Assembly: GCA_900635495.1 (NCBI GenBank)
Contig: LR134136.1
Coordinates: 3,596,001 to 3,660,000, forward strand
Direction of reading: 5' to 3'
From: Atlantibacter hermannii
GTDB taxonomy: Bacteria; Pseudomonadota; Gammaproteobacteria; Enterobacterales; Enterobacteriaceae
DNA length: 64,000 nt
Below, piece by piece: positions 45,815 through 54,931 of the stretch. Made by a program: the position numbers and the translations under genes. Below the pieces are notes generated by a model. That model searched no databases. It worked only from the letters and a program-made list of their open reading frames with translations, and had not been told where the DNA came from. How positions within the stretch are numbered: the stretch's first letter is position 1; every line of letters begins with the position of its first letter.

Positions 45815-47078
45815 TTAAAACTGTTCCAGCGCCAGCAGTTCTTCAATGGTTTGACGACGGCGAATCAGCTTTGCCACGCCCTGGTCAAACAGCACTTCCG
45901 GCAATAACGGACGGCTGTTGTAATTTGACGACATAGATGCCCCGTACGCCCCGGTATCATGGAAGACCAGATAATCACCGGTCGTCACCGCAGGCAGCGC
46001 ACGGGTTTCTACTTTGCCGCCTTCCTGCTGGGTAAACACGTCGCCCGATTCGCACAGCGGCCCGGCAACCACGGTATCCAGCGTCGGCGCCTCGGTCAAA
46101 TCCCGGCCATCCGCGGCCAGCGCGGTAATGTGATGGTAGCTGCCGTACATAGCCGGGCGCATCAAATCGTTAAATCCGGCGTCCACCAGCACAAAATGGC
46201 GGGAGCCCATATTTTTGACGCTTCTTACCTGCGCCACCAGCACCCCGGCTTCCGCGACCAGAAAACGTCCCGGCTCAATTTCCAGTTTCACCGGATGGCC
46301 TAAATGCCGGGCAATTTGCTCGCGAGCCGCATTCCATAACCCATAGTAATGGGCGGTATCAATCGCTTCCTCGCCTTCGCGATAAGGAATCGACAACCCG
46401 CCGCCAGCTGAAATCGCGGCAAGATCCTGCCCGAACTCCACCACCTGGCGCACCATCGCGCCGCACACCTGCTCGAGATGACCATAATCCACGCCCGAAC
46501 CGATATGCATATGAATGCCGACCAGCTTCAGACCGTGGCGCTGCATCACCTCCAGCGCCTGGGGGCAAATCGCTGTACCAGATACCGTGTTTGCTGTTCT
46601 CGCCACCGGTGTTGGTTTTCTGGCTGTGACCATGACCAAATCCCGGATTCACCCTCAGCCAGACACGATGGCCTGGCGACACGCTACCCAGTTGATCCAG
46701 CATATCTACCGAACCGGCATTGACCGCAATCCCCAGTTCCCGCACCCGCGCCAGGGTAGCGTTATCGATCACGTCAGCGGTAAACACAATATCGTCCGGA
46801 TGCCGTTGCGGATCGTAACCCGCCGCCAGTGCGCGTTCAATTTCACCCAGCGATACGGAGTCCACCTTAACGCCCTGCTCGCGCATCAGCCGCAGAATAT
46901 GAATATTCGAACAGGCTTTTTGAGCGAAACGCACCACATCGAAAGCCTGAAGCTGGGCAATCTGACGACGAATAATTGCCGCGTCATAGACCCACACCGG
47001 GCAACCAAACTCCGCAGGCAGGCGCAGTAAATTATCGGCATTAAGATCGGTATCGTGCTGGTGAAGTGAACGTGGCAT
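45815..47078 (-). pseudogene. lysA: Diaminopimelate decarboxylase LysA, one frameshift as read
   Basis: PLP enzyme making lysine from meso-diaminopimelate. The N-terminal fragment has the PLP lysine in VVRFAQKACSNIHILRLM and ends in a scrambled tail after KHGIWYSDLPPGAGG. The C-terminal fragment restarts at QALEVMQRHGLKLVGIHMHIGSG and includes CESGDVFTQQEGG with the active cysteine. The G run at 46561-46565 has five bases where four give SDLPQALEVMQRH. Reconstructed length 420, as in E. coli. Divergent from lysR, its activator. Very probably a sequencing insertion. Confidence 0.9.
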
Positions 47079-47201
47079 AGCGGGCTCCTGAAGTCGTTTC
47101 GTTTATTACGCCACAGTCGCTGATGAAGAAAAAATATCGTTTTCTACATAGTCTATGCAAATATGATATGGATACCGCTACGTGATTTTAAGGAAAGCGA
47201 G

Positions 47202-48134
47202 ATGCCCGCCGTCACCCTGCGCCATATTGAAATATTCCATGCCGTCATGACGGCGGGAAACGTCACCGAAGCCGCCGCGTTGTTGCATACGTCGCAACCG
47301 ACAGTCAGCCGCGAGCTGGCGCGGCTGGAAAAACTGATTGGTCTGGAATTGTTTACCCGCAGCCGGGGTCGTTTGCATCCCACCGTACAGGGGCTGCGAT
47401 TATTTGAAGAAGTTCAGCGCTCATGGTACGGACTGGATCGTATTGTCAGCGCTGCAGAAAGCCTGCGTCAGTTCCGCCAGGGTGAATTATCCGTGGCGTG
47501 TCTGCCCGTGTTCTCTCAGTCTTTTTTGCCGCTACTGGTTCAGCCTTTTCTGGCGCGCTACCCCGAGGTAAGCCTGAATATCGTGCCGCAGGAGTCGCCG
47601 TTGCTGGAGGAATGGCTGTCGGCCCAGCGTCACGACCTCGGGTTAACCGAAACCGTGACCACACCAGCCGGGACCGAGCGTATTCCGCTTTTAACGCTGA
47701 ATGAAGTATGCGTTCTGCCAAAAGGGCATCCGCTCGCGCAAAAAGCGTTGCTGACGCCACAGGACTTTAGCGGCGAAAATTACATCAGCCTGTCCCGTAC
47801 CGATAGTTATCGTCAGTTGCTGGACGCTTTATTCGTTGAGCACGATGTAAAACGCCGCATGGTGATGGAGACCCACAGCGCCGCTTCGGTATGCGCCATG
47901 GTGCGGGCGGGCGCGGGGATTTCGGTGGTTAACCCGCTGACCGCGCTGGATTATGCGGCAAGCGGGGTGGTGGTGCGGCCATTCAGTGTGGATGTACCTT
48001 TTACCGTGAGCCTGATACGGCCAGTACATCGTCCGGCGTCTGCGCTGGTGGACGCTTTTTGCGAGCATCTCCAGCGCAATCAAGACCTTTTTACCACGCC
48101 GTTGACGGCGCTGCTTACTCCTCGCCAAGCATAA
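47202..48134 (+). CDS. lysR: Transcriptional activator LysR
   Basis: Founding member of the LysR family; activates lysA in response to diaminopimelate and represses itself. 310 residues from ATG 47202; a start 13 codons upstream is rejected as longer than the family. Helix-turn-helix MTAGNVTEAAALLHTSQPTV. Its 123-base gap to divergent lysA holds the shared operator. The end overlaps the convergent ygeA by 20 bases. Confidence 0.95.
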   Translation: MPAVTLRHIEIFHAVMTAGNVTEAAALLHTSQPTVSRELARLEKLIGLELFTRSRGRLHPTVQGLRLFEEVQRSWYGLDRIVSAAESLRQFRQGELSVACLPVFSQSFLPLLVQPFLARYPEVSLNIVPQESPLLEEWLSAQRHDLGLTETVTTPAGTERIPLLTLNEVCVLPKGHPLAQKALLTPQDFSGENYISLSRTDSYRQLLDALFVEHDVKRRMVMETHSAASVCAMVRAGAGISVVNPLTALDYAASGVVVRPFSVDVPFTVSLIRPVHRPASALVDAFCEHLQRNQDLFTTPLTALLTPRQA

Positions 48135-48813
48135 AATTGACCGCGTCTTCGGCATGCAGCGCCGCGGTATCGAACAGCGGCAACGGACAGTTCTGCTGGT
48201 CGAGCAGAAGGCCAATCTCGGTACAGCCGAAAATGACGCCCTGCGCCCCCTGCTCCGCCAGACGGCTTATCACCTGTTGGTAATAATGCCGGGATTCATC
48301 GCGAAACACGCCCATGCATAGCTCATGGAAGATGATGTGATTGATACGCTCGCGCTCGGCCTCGTCGGGAATGCGCGTGGAGATGCCGAATTTCTCCGTC
48401 AGCCTGCCACGATAAAAATCCTGCTCCATGGTGTAACGGGTACCCAACAGCGCCACGGTGTTCATCCCGCTCTGGCTAATGGCGCGTCCGGTGGCGTCGG
48501 CGATATGCAAAAAGGGTAACGAGCACGCCGCTTCAATATGCGCCGCCACTTTATGCATGGTGTTGGTGCATAACACGATGGCTTCAGCACCGGCTTTTTC
48601 CAGTCCACACGCGGCCTGGGCCAACATGTCGCCCGCTTTATCCCAGTCGCCGCTCGCCTGACAGGCTTCTATTTCATGAAAATCGACGCTGTGAAGCACC
48701 AGTTTTGCCGAATGCAGGCCGCCGAGACGCGCTTTTACGCCTTCATTAATAAAGCGGTAATAAGGAATGGTGGATTCCCAACTCATTCCACCAAGTAAAC
48801 CCAGGGTTTTCAT
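48115..48813 (-). CDS. ygeA: Broad-specificity amino-acid racemase YgeA (RacX)
   Basis: Asp/Glu racemase family, 232 residues. Start MKTLGLLGGMSWESTIPYY. The two catalytic cysteines are in IVLCTNTMHKV (about residue 81) and VIFGCTEIGLL (about 195). The E. coli protein has low broad racemase activity, including homoserine. Beside lysR/lysA, as in E. coli. In E. coli the next gene is araE; here it is absent. Confidence 0.93.
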   Translation of the reverse strand: MKTLGLLGGMSWESTIPYYRFINEGVKARLGGLHSAKLVLHSVDFHEIEACQASGDWDKAGDMLAQAACGLEKAGAEAIVLCTNTMHKVAAHIEAACSLPFLHIADATGRAISQSGMNTVALLGTRYTMEQDFYRGRLTEKFGISTRIPDEAERERINHIIFHELCMGVFRDESRHYYQQVISRLAEQGAQGVIFGCTEIGLLLDQQNCPLPLFDTAALHAEDAVNFMLGEE

Positions 48814-48940
48814 TTTTCACCTCCGTTATTCTCAAGGTATAACAAAACGCTTTCCTGCCGTGAAGCGATAAACATTTGTGATCGGCGGCGCACTTCACAG
48901 CCGCGACATATATTTAAATGAACAGCTGATATAGAATAAT

Positions 48941-48955
48941 TGAAACAATGTTTCA
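48941..48955. promoter_or_regulatory. KdgR-type operator before the cupin gene
   Basis: TGAAACAATGTTTCA is a 15-base perfect palindrome around a central A and matches the KdgR (2-keto-3-deoxygluconate repressor) box. It ends 18 bases before the gene start. Confidence 0.75.
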
Positions 48956-48973
48956 CTAATCAGAGGCAGGCAG

Positions 48974-49297
48974 ATGTTTATTTCCCATAACGAAACGACG
49001 CTGGAAGATTTGGGTGGCGGCGTGACCCGTCGGATCCTGGCGCATAACGGTAAGATGATGGCAGTGGAGGTGAACTTTCAGGAAGGTGCGGTGGGTGCGA
49101 TGCATAACCATCCCCATGAGCAGCTCACCTACGTGCTGTCTGGCGAGTTTGAATTCACTATTGGCGATGAGACCCGCCGCGTGACGGCAGGCGATACGCT
49201 GTATAAAGAGCCGTATGTCATGCACGGCTGCGTATGTATCAAAGCAGGAACCCTGTTGGATACATTTACGCCCATGCGCGAAGACTTTCTCAAGTAA
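48974..49297 (+). CDS. kdgF: KdgF-like cupin, unsaturated uronate linearisation
   Basis: 107-residue single-domain cupin. The metal-binding motif is MHNHPHEQLTYVLSGEFEF (about residues 46-64), with the second cupin motif around YVMHGCVCIKAGTLLDTFTP. Length, opening DLGGGVTRRILAHNGKMM and ending DTFTPMREDFLK resemble KdgF of pectinolytic bacteria. KdgF converts 4,5-unsaturated galacturonate to the linear keto form feeding KduI/KduD. A KdgR box upstream and convergent kduD support this. A different cupin function cannot be excluded. Confidence 0.8.
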   Translation: MFISHNETTLEDLGGGVTRRILAHNGKMMAVEVNFQEGAVGAMHNHPHEQLTYVLSGEFEFTIGDETRRVTAGDTLYKEPYVMHGCVCIKAGTLLDTFTPMREDFLK

Positions 49298-49338
49298 TCG
49301 CCGCCGGGGACACCCGGATTTTTATGACGCAGTAATAC

Positions 49339-49374
49339 AAAAAGCCCGTCAGTGTTTCCACTGACGGGCTTTGT
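49339..49374. terminator. Bidirectional terminator between kdgF and kduD
   Basis: AAAGCCCGTCAGTG and CACTGACGGGCTTT form a perfect 14-pair stem with a short loop, flanked by A and T runs usable in both directions. Confidence 0.92.
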
Positions 49375-49408
49375 TTACATGGCTTAGTTACACGGCGTCG
49401 TGAGTGAA

Positions 49409-50170
49409 TTAACGCGCCAGCCAGCCGCCGTCTACCGCAACGGTATAACCGTTGATGTAATCCGATGCGCTGGATGCCAGGAACACGATCGGCCCTTGCA
49501 GATCGCTCGGCAGACCCCAACGTCCCGCCGGGATACGATCGAGGATTTCCGCGCTGCGCTGCTCATCGGCACGCAGTTGCTGAGTGTTGTTAGTGGCCAT
49601 GTAGCCCGGTGCGATAGCGTTAACGTTGATATTGTGCTTCGCCCATTCATTTGCCATCAGACGGGTAATCCCCATTACGCCGCTTTTGGATGCGGTGTAA
49701 GACGGTACGCGAATGCCGCCCTGGAAGGAGAGCATGGAAGCGATGTTGATGATTTTGCCGCCTTTACCCTGAGCGATAAACTGTTTCGCCACCGCCTGAG
49801 ACATAAAGAACACCGATTTGATGTTCAGATTCATCACGTCATCCCAGTCGGTTTCGCTGAAGTTGATCGCATCTTCACGACGGATCAGACCCGCGTTGTT
49901 AACCAGAATATCGACATGGCCGAATTCAGCTACCGCGCGTTCCAGCAGTTCCGGGATCGCGTCGATTTTACGCAGATCGGCAGTCAGGCTCAGAAAACGA
50001 CGGCCCAGCGCGGCCACGCCTTCGATAGTTTCAGTCGGTTCGACGATGTTAATACCCACGATGTCGCAACCTGCCTGCGCCAGACCCAGCGCCATACCCT
50101 GCCCTAAGCCGGTATCGCAGCCAGTCACGATCGCAACTTTACCTTCAAGAGAAAATGAATCCAAAATCAT
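49409..50170 (-). CDS. kduD: 2-dehydro-3-deoxy-D-gluconate 5-dehydrogenase
   Basis: Short-chain dehydrogenase reducing 2,5-diketo-3-deoxygluconate to 2-keto-3-deoxygluconate in pectin and uronate breakdown. 253 residues, as in E. coli. Nucleotide motif VTGCDTGLGQGMALGLA at residue 14, NNAGLIRRED, and catalytic VPSYTASKSGVMG (YxxxK). The 5' region has KdgR-like boxes. The E. coli partner kduI is not in this window, so the isomerase must be encoded elsewhere or be missing. Confidence 0.95.
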   Translation of the reverse strand: MILDSFSLEGKVAIVTGCDTGLGQGMALGLAQAGCDIVGINIVEPTETIEGVAALGRRFLSLTADLRKIDAIPELLERAVAEFGHVDILVNNAGLIRREDAINFSETDWDDVMNLNIKSVFFMSQAVAKQFIAQGKGGKIINIASMLSFQGGIRVPSYTASKSGVMGITRLMANEWAKHNINVNAIAPGYMATNNTQQLRADEQRSAEILDRIPAGRWGLPSDLQGPIVFLASSASDYINGYTVAVDGGWLAR

Positions 50171-50365
50171 GGTGGTTTCCTTAGTGTTCTAGCCTGTCAC
50201 AGACAGATGCAAAGTTCTGAACGGTTCACATCAGGTTATGGGTAGAGTGTGTTTCGCTTGCGATGTCAGGAAGTGAATGAACACTAAATCAGCCTGCGAC
50301 CCGTTACACATTTCGCCTTTCTTTATTACCGTCGATACCTCGAAACGTAACGTGCTTTTTACAAC

Positions 50366-50379
50366 AAAACATCGTTTCG
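50366..50379. promoter_or_regulatory. KdgR-like box 1 of kduD
   Basis: AAAACATCGTTTCG resembles the KdgR consensus (TGAAACANTGTTTCA), about 195 bases upstream of kduD. Weaker than the kdgF box. Confidence 0.5.
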
Positions 50380-50432
50380 TTTTCATTCGTGGGATTATAC
50401 TATCCCCTCTGAAACAGGTTTTCAATTATAAA

Positions 50433-50452
50433 TAAAACAATGTTTCATTTTT
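50433..50452. promoter_or_regulatory. KdgR-like box 2 of kduD
   Basis: TAAAACAATGTTTCATTTTT contains AACAATGTTTCA, sharing 12 bases with the perfect kdgF box. It lies about 260 bases upstream of kduD. Confidence 0.6.
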
Positions 50453-50706
50453 CATAGCATCAAAGTATGAATTTGGAAGTAGGATCACGAAACCCGGTTC
50501 AACCGCCGCCGTATGGGCTTTTTTGATTCCTCCGGCACACCGCGAGAAGGCCCAAAGCCATCGTCTGAGAGGGAAAAGTTTAGGCGAGAGATTACGCGCG
50601 CTCAGGGTCGAGAAGACCGCGGAACAGCGCGGAATGCATGGCAGGAAAAGAAGCTGACGGGAAGGTGCCCATCCGGCGTTATGCAGATGGGCTGATGGGA
50701 AGCCGT

Positions 50707-51888
50707 TTAGTCGCGCTCAATAGCCAGCGCAACGCCCTGACCACCGCCGATACAGAGAGTCGCTAACCCTTTGCGGGCGTCGCGTTTTACCATTTCATGA
50801 ACCAGCGAAACCAGAATACGACAGCCGGATGCGCCGATAGGATGTCCAAGCGCAATCGCGCCACCGTTGACGTTAACCTTCCGCTGATCCCATTCGAGCA
50901 CTTTGCCCACTGACAGCGCCTGTGCCGCAAACGCTTCGTTAGCTTCGATTAAATCTACTTCATTGAGCTGCCAGCCGGCTCGCTCCAGGCAACGCCGGGT
51001 GGCGTAAACCGGCGCGATCCCCATTAACGCCGGATCGACGCCAATGCTGGCGAATGCGCGGATCCTTGCCAGAACCGGAAGATCCAGCTCAGCTGCCCGG
51101 CTGGCACTCATCATCATTACTGCCGCCGCACCGTCGTTAATCGTCGAGGCATTACCGGCGGTGACGCTGCCGTGCGAATCAAACGCGGGTGCAAGGCTTG
51201 CCAGCCCTTCTGCGCTGGCGTCAGTGCGGGGCTGTTCGTCCGTATCCACCATCACTTTTTGACCTGAGGTCAATTCCACTTCCACCGGCACGATTTCATC
51301 GCGAAAGCGTCCGCTGTCGATGGCGATGCGCGCTTTATGCTGGGATGAAAGCGCGTAGGCGTCCTGTAACTCGCGGCTGATGCCGTATTCGCGGGCGAGG
51401 TTTTCCGCAGTGACGCCAATATGATAATCGTTAAAGGCGTCCCACAATCCGTCATGCACCAGGCTGTCGATGAGTTGACTATTGCCGAGCTGGGCACCGG
51501 TGCGGCTGTCGGTAAGAACGTGCGGAGCGCGGCTCATATTTTCCTGCCCGCCCGCGATCACCACATCCGCTTCGCCGCACTGAATGGCCTGCGTCGCCAG
51601 ATGCAGCGCCTTTAACCCTGAGCCGCAAACATCGTTGATAGTGATGGCCGAAACGGCCCAGGGCAGCCCGCTGTTCAATGCGGTCTGGCGGGCCGGGTTC
51701 TGACCCGCGCCAGCAGTCAGCACCTGGCCGAGGATCACTTCATCCACATCAAGAGGATTCAGGCCGGACCGTTCGATCAGCGCTTTCACTACCACCGAGC
51801 CGAGCTCGACCGCCGTACGGCGCGCAAGCGCACCCTGGAAACACCCTATCGGCGTGCGCGCTGCGCCAACAATCACCACATCTTTCAT
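50707..51888 (-). CDS. yqeF: Acetyl-CoA acetyltransferase (thiolase) YqeF
   Basis: Thiolase of 393 residues that condenses or cleaves acetyl/acyl-CoA; exact in vivo role uncertain. The nucleophile cysteine is in NDVCGSGLKALHLATQAI (about residue 88). The C-terminal motifs NEAFAAQALSV, GGAIALGHPIGASGCRIL and LCIGGGQGVAL (second cysteine) are complete. Start ATG 51888 gives the E. coli length. Single gene. Confidence 0.95.
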   Translation of the reverse strand: MKDVVIVGAARTPIGCFQGALARRTAVELGSVVVKALIERSGLNPLDVDEVILGQVLTAGAGQNPARQTALNSGLPWAVSAITINDVCGSGLKALHLATQAIQCGEADVVIAGGQENMSRAPHVLTDSRTGAQLGNSQLIDSLVHDGLWDAFNDYHIGVTAENLAREYGISRELQDAYALSSQHKARIAIDSGRFRDEIVPVEVELTSGQKVMVDTDEQPRTDASAEGLASLAPAFDSHGSVTAGNASTINDGAAAVMMMSASRAAELDLPVLARIRAFASIGVDPALMGIAPVYATRRCLERAGWQLNEVDLIEANEAFAAQALSVGKVLEWDQRKVNVNGGAIALGHPIGASGCRILVSLVHEMVKRDARKGLATLCIGGGQGVALAIERD

Positions 51889-52051
51889 AACCAACCCTCT
51901 ATCACAGGACGGGGATAGCGTAGCGATTGTTATAAAATTTTTTCGTAAATGTTTAAAAAATGGTGAAGAAAGTCACACAGTAAAAACGTATGACGTTAGC
52001 TGAAACGTGGATAAGCAGGTCAGAAGCGACCGGAGGAGAGAAGATAAAACG

Positions 52052-52076
52052 CGCCTCACGTAAACAACGTGAGGCG
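52052..52076 (-). terminator. Terminator of the KilA-C-like gene
   Basis: CGCCTCACG and CGTGAGGCG form a perfect 9-pair stem with a 7-base loop. On the minus strand it is followed by GCGTTTTATC. Confidence 0.8.
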
Positions 52077-52082
52077 ATCTGA

Positions 52083-52787
52083 TTACGCCGCGACGCTTTT
52101 CGGCTGGGAAGAGAGATGTCCGGCCCACAGGCTGGCAACCCATTTCACGCCCCGGGCGGTAAAACGCGCCTGGGAGAAGGTATGCTGATTTTCACCGACG
52201 CCAGAGCGCAATGTGAAATAGCCTGCCTGCATATGATGCTGCGGCGGCGTCAACGTGCCGTTGGCGCGGTACATAATGTTGCGTTCAAGCAGGAACTGAC
52301 GAAACTCCGGCTCTTTAACCTTCAACATTTTGCACAGTTGGCGGAAACCGAGCGAATCATCAACCTGGACGAAACGATCGAAAAATTCAGCCTTTGGCGC
52401 GGTTAACGCCAGCTGCTGTTCCGCAGCCTGACGCTGCTCGTACTGCTCCGCCCAGGCTCGCGCAGCGGCGGCCGGGTTTGTGAAGTCAGGAATTTCCGCA
52501 CGTTGTTCACGTTCCTGCCACCAGTCGAGCACGTTCGCGGTAAAACCCGGCGACACGCGCGCGACGGCTAACAGCGAATCACGCTTGTTCAGTAAAAACT
52601 CCTGATAGCGCTCCCCTTCCCGCTCGAATTCATCGACGACAAGGGGCTGCGACAGACGCTGGGCCGTTTCAAGACTTTTAATAATACGCTTCACTTCGCC
52701 GTGAGTAATGCCCGTCAACGTAGCGATTTCACGGCTGCTCATTGTGACTGATTGATCCATAGAATGTCGGTTTAAAGAAGGATTCAT
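52083..52787 (-). CDS. Orphan phage-antirepressor-like protein (KilA-C type)
   Basis: About 234 residues from ATG 52787, spaced correctly from GAGG; an ATG one codon earlier is also possible. The N-terminal part (VTMSSREIATLTGITHGEVKRII) resembles the start of Rha/antirepressor proteins. A glutamine- and alanine-rich linker (about 120-150) follows. The C-terminal domain shows SLGFRQLCKMLKVKEPEFRQFLLERNI and FTARGVKWVASLWA, typical of KilA-C/ANT domains. No other phage gene is nearby, so it is either a domesticated regulator or a relic. It has its own terminator and is divergent from the LysR-type gene. Role unknown. Confidence 0.8.
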   Translation of the reverse strand: MNPSLNRHSMDQSVTMSSREIATLTGITHGEVKRIIKSLETAQRLSQPLVVDEFEREGERYQEFLLNKRDSLLAVARVSPGFTANVLDWWQEREQRAEIPDFTNPAAAARAWAEQYEQRQAAEQQLALTAPKAEFFDRFVQVDDSLGFRQLCKMLKVKEPEFRQFLLERNIMYRANGTLTPPQHHMQAGYFTLRSGVGENQHTFSQARFTARGVKWVASLWAGHLSSQPKSVAA

Positions 52788-53103
52788 CATAGGCCTCACC
52801 ACTTACTCATAAACAGCAACACCCTGGCGGGTAGTAGAAATAGTATACAATTTACTGTTTAAATATCCAGTGTTTTTTTTGAGCAATTTACCTTAAAGAA
52901 ATCAGGTAATTCGCACTTTTTTGGAGAAACCCGCATCAGGTCAGGCGAGGCGGGGCGGGCCTTCATCAGCAATATCTTCCCCGGTCAGCCTCCCCGGTCA
53001 GCCCCTCCGTTCAGCCAGTCTATAATCGCCGTTACGCCATATCTTTTACGTCTCATCCGGCTTATGGTGCTATGAGCCTTTACTCCTCAACAGGAACAGA
53101 ACG
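52788..53103. other. Divergent promoter region with an inverted repeat
   Basis: 316 bases between the KilA-C-like gene and the LysR-type gene. The left half is AT-rich with a TATACT on the minus strand (52842-52847). An imperfect inverted repeat AATTTACCT / AGGTAATT spans 52885-52911. The right half turns GC-rich and contains three 13-base tandem repeats and a TATAAT at 53021-53026. CAGGAACAG precedes the LysR gene. Confidence 0.5.
52979..53017 (+). repeat. Three 13-base tandem repeats upstream of the LysR-type gene
   Basis: Two near-identical copies (CCCCGGTCAGCCT, CCCCGGTCAGCCC) and a diverged third (CTCCGTTCAGCCA) run head to tail. They end just before TATAAT at 53021, so they cover the -35 area of the presumed promoter. 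Confidence 0.75.
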
Positions 53104-54009
53104 ATGCGCGATCTCCCCCCAACCGCCATGCTGCGTGCGTTTGAAGTCGCGACCCGCCACAGCACGTTTACGTCAGCCGCCGAAGAACTGTTTATTACTC
53201 AAAGCGCCGTAAGCCATCAGCTAAAAAATCTTGAGGAAATCTGGGGGTTGCAGCTGTTTGAGCGCGGCAGGAGTCTCCGTTTGACGCCAGCCGGTGCCGC
53301 ACTCGCCCCCATCGTGCGGGAGTTTTTTAGCAAGCTGGAAACCACGCTGGCGGATCAGCGAGAGCAAAAAGGCCGGGTGCGGTTGCGCGTGAACACGACC
53401 TACTCGTTCGCACTCAAGTGGCTTCTGCCTCGCCTGCCGGGCTTGACCCGCCTGCATCCGGAGATCCTGGTGACCCTGGAAAGCACCGATAAAGCGATTA
53501 ATTTTGCCAGCACCGACTCCGACGTGGCGATCCGCTTTGGGCATGGTCATTATCCCGCGCTTCACACTGAGTTTATGTTTCGCGAGCAGCTGTTCCCGGT
53601 CGCCAGCCCGGCGTTATTACAGCGGTTCGGTTCCCCGCGCGATCCCGCTGAATTGCTGCGCTATCCGCTGCTGACGCGTGATGGTGCCGATCTGGTGCCG
53701 AAATGGGATGTCTGGTTTAAGTTGGCCGGTATCGGTACGGAAGCGTTGAAAGAGAGCGTCCGCTTCGCCGACACCAACATGACGATTGAGGCGGCGCTGC
53801 TGGGACAGGGTGTGGCGTTAGCACGTAGCGGGCATGTTGAAAGAGAAATTAGCGATGGCAGCCTTGTGCGCCTGTTCGCGATCCCCTTCCCTTCCCCCGC
53901 TGCCTATTATTTTGTCTGTCCTAAAGGTGTTGAGACGCAGCCGCATATTATTCATTTCCGCAACTGGTTACTGGCGGAGTCCCTGTCTGCGCAGCACCGT
54001 TATCAGTGA
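53104..54009 (+). CDS. LysR-type transcriptional regulator, GcvA-like
   Basis: 301-residue regulator. The N-terminal winged helix (MRDLPPTAMLRAFEVATRHS, then SAVSHQLKNLEEIWGLQLFER) is of the GcvA subgroup, clearly related to GcvA at 10-11 kb but different in the effector domain (LRVNTTYSFALKWLLPRL). Target unknown. The next two genes, a transporter and a reductase, run in the same direction and are its likely targets. Not recognised as a named E. coli K-12 gene. Confidence 0.88.
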   Translation: MRDLPPTAMLRAFEVATRHSTFTSAAEELFITQSAVSHQLKNLEEIWGLQLFERGRSLRLTPAGAALAPIVREFFSKLETTLADQREQKGRVRLRVNTTYSFALKWLLPRLPGLTRLHPEILVTLESTDKAINFASTDSDVAIRFGHGHYPALHTEFMFREQLFPVASPALLQRFGSPRDPAELLRYPLLTRDGADLVPKWDVWFKLAGIGTEALKESVRFADTNMTIEAALLGQGVALARSGHVEREISDGSLVRLFAIPFPSPAAYYFVCPKGVETQPHIIHFRNWLLAESLSAQHRYQ

Positions 54010-54083
54010 GCATGAGTCGGCGCTCACGGAAGGATGACGAGACTTCATTTTCCATACCGCCATGCCCTGCTTAGTATTGATTC

Positions 54084-54911
54084 ATGCCTGCTCATATTTT
54101 TTTACTGACGCTTTTTGCCGCGCTGCTGCATGCCAGCTGGAACGCGCTGCTACGCGGCGGCACCGACCGGTTATGGACGATGACCATTATGTGTATGGCT
54201 ATCGCCATGACCTGCGCCGTTACCGCACTGTTCCTGCCGCCACCTGCCCCCGCCAGTTGGGGATACGCGCTGCTTTCCGCACTGCTGCATGTGGGTTACA
54301 ACCTGTGCCTGGTACGGAGTTACCAGAACGGAGAACTGGGGCAAACGTACCCCATTGCACGCGGCTCGTCGCCGCTACTGGTAACCTGCGCGGCGTCCGT
54401 CTTCGCCGGGGAAAAAATGGCACCTCATACGCTTGGCGGTGTGGTGTTGGTTTCCGGCGGGATTTTGATGCTCGCCATGCAGGGTCGCAAGCTGGCGATG
54501 CCCGGCCTCAACTATACGCTGGCAACGGGCGCGTTTATCGCGGCATACAGCGTGGTGGATGGAATGGGCGCACGCGCGTCCGGCAATGCGCTTTCCTATA
54601 TTGTGTGGATGAGCGCGTTATGGGGCGTCCTGATGCCAGGGGTCTATATCGTACTGCGTGACGGCAAAAGTTTGTGCCGCTGGCAGCCGGGCATGCTGAG
54701 CGCCGCCGCTGGCGGCCTGCTTTCGCTGCTGGCATACGGCATCATCATTTATGCCATGACGGCGGCACCGATGGGCGCTGTCTCTGCGCTGCGTGAAACC
54801 AGCGTATTGTTTGCCGCCGTACTGGGTTATCTGTTTCTCGGCGAAACGCTGACGCTGAAAAAGATCATGGCCTGCATGGTGATTGTCGCCGGTACGCTGG
54901 TAATGGGTTAA
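54084..54911 (+). CDS. EamA/DMT family inner-membrane transporter
   Basis: 275 residues with about ten hydrophobic segments arranged as two EamA repeats. The first starts FLLTLFAALLHASWNALLRG and the second around LATGAFIAAYSVVDGMGARA. The motif GAVSALRETSVLFAAVLGYLFLGE in the last third is characteristic of the family. Probably exports or imports a small metabolite; substrate unknown. It starts 75 bases after the LysR-type gene and ends 21 bases before the reductase gene. Confidence 0.88.
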   Translation: MPAHIFLLTLFAALLHASWNALLRGGTDRLWTMTIMCMAIAMTCAVTALFLPPPAPASWGYALLSALLHVGYNLCLVRSYQNGELGQTYPIARGSSPLLVTCAASVFAGEKMAPHTLGGVVLVSGGILMLAMQGRKLAMPGLNYTLATGAFIAAYSVVDGMGARASGNALSYIVWMSALWGVLMPGVYIVLRDGKSLCRWQPGMLSAAAGGLLSLLAYGIIIYAMTAAPMGAVSALRETSVLFAAVLGYLFLGETLTLKKIMACMVIVAGTLVMG

Positions 54912-54931
54912 TTCAATCAGGAGAACACACG

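Larger units (their letters stand above)
50171..50706. other. kduD promoter region and spacer to yqeF
   Basis: 536 bases without a convincing gene. The left part (50171-50460) is AT-rich and carries two KdgR-like boxes. The right part (50461-50706) is more GC-rich. A 60-codon plus-strand frame at 50513-50695 has no family resemblance and is not called. A hairpin GCCCATC/GATGGGC (50667-50692) just after the yqeF stop may end yqeF transcription. Confidence 0.5.

Noticed and set aside
50513..50695. Plus-strand open frame of 60 codons between kduD and yqeF
   Set aside because: No ribosome site of quality, no known motif, polar and basic composition typical of chance frames; kept as non-coding.
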